64,000 nucleotides of DNA. Origin: Ceratopteris richardii (lineage: Eukaryota; Streptophyta; Polypodiopsida; Polypodiales; Pteridaceae). Where the stretch lies: contig CM035432.1 of assembly GCA_020310875.1 (NCBI GenBank), positions 90,680,054 to 90,744,053 on the forward strand, in the 5' to 3' direction. Under the pieces are notes generated by a model that had not been told where the DNA came from, searched no databases, and saw only the letters and a program-made list of their open reading frames with translations. Both the position numbers and the translations under genes were made by a program. Below are positions 63,978-64,000 of the stretch, piece by piece (position 1 is the stretch's first letter; each line of letters opens with the position of its first letter).

Positions 63978-64000
63978 CTCTCTCTCTCTCTCTCTCTCTC
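63978..64000 (+). repeat. (CT)n microsatellite running off the window
   Basis: At least eleven CT units up to the last base. Confidence 0.95.

Overview
The window is repeat-dense land-plant nuclear DNA. I recognise no ordinary host gene, no tRNA or rRNA gene and no CRISPR array. What can be read is Ty1/copia elements with initiator-tRNA-Met primer sites, three related Ty3/gypsy elements of Athila/Tat type (two retain a primer site resembling a tRNA-Asp site), a chromodomain gypsy element, a plant LINE, a large non-autonomous LTR element and a miniature LTR element (TRIM). Nesting this deep suggests a large plant genome. The species cannot be fixed from the sequence. Names used below: COP-A, COP-B, COP-C (copia); GYP-1, GYP-2, GYP-3 (Athila/Tat-like); CHR (chromovirus); LINE; LARD; TRIM.

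Layout. 1-3612: 5' half of COP-A (minus strand, gag-pol open to the window edge). It sits inside COP-B (3613-6686, plus). COP-B in turn interrupts GYP-1 (6687-13183, minus). GYP-1 gag is cut at 13183/13184 by GYP-2 (13184-21315, minus), whose left end is a 2.6-kb near-perfect palindrome of LTR sequence. 21316-23837 is a gag-leader-LTR block that I infer to be the 5' end of GYP-1. 24600-26445: a decayed gypsy gag-protease and a TRIM-like remnant. 26446-29300: unassigned. About 29300-34180: decayed COP-C. 34190-36634: 5' half of CHR inverted. 36635-37281: inverted LINE part. 37287-52695: GYP-3, 15.4 kb, with a GTGTT target duplication and a TRIM in its leader. 52701-55300: mostly unassigned, with a 5S-like patch. 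55309-56262: 3' end of CHR. 56268-56948 and 62776 to about 63260: rest of the LINE, split by LARD (56949-62770, target duplication TTATG).

Most striking: three unrelated insertions (GYP-2, GYP-3 and the TRIM) carry an extra LTR in reverse orientation at one end, so that the element is bounded by U3 on that side as well. For GYP-3 and the TRIM a perfect 5-bp target duplication lies outside the inverted LTR, so the U3...U3 molecule appears to have integrated as such. The three GYP copies also share a second retropepsin-like domain downstream of integrase, long third ORFs whose last codons lie inside the 3' LTR, and independent loss of the reverse-transcriptase core. The CHR target duplication (GGTGG) is found in opposite orientations 20 kb apart, which shows that about 34.2-55.3 kb was inverted after CHR inserted in the LINE.

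Working parts are few. COP-A gag-pol (as far as seen), COP-B pol and the GYP-2 integrase core are open and keep their catalytic motifs. Almost everything else carries stops, frameshifts or deletions.
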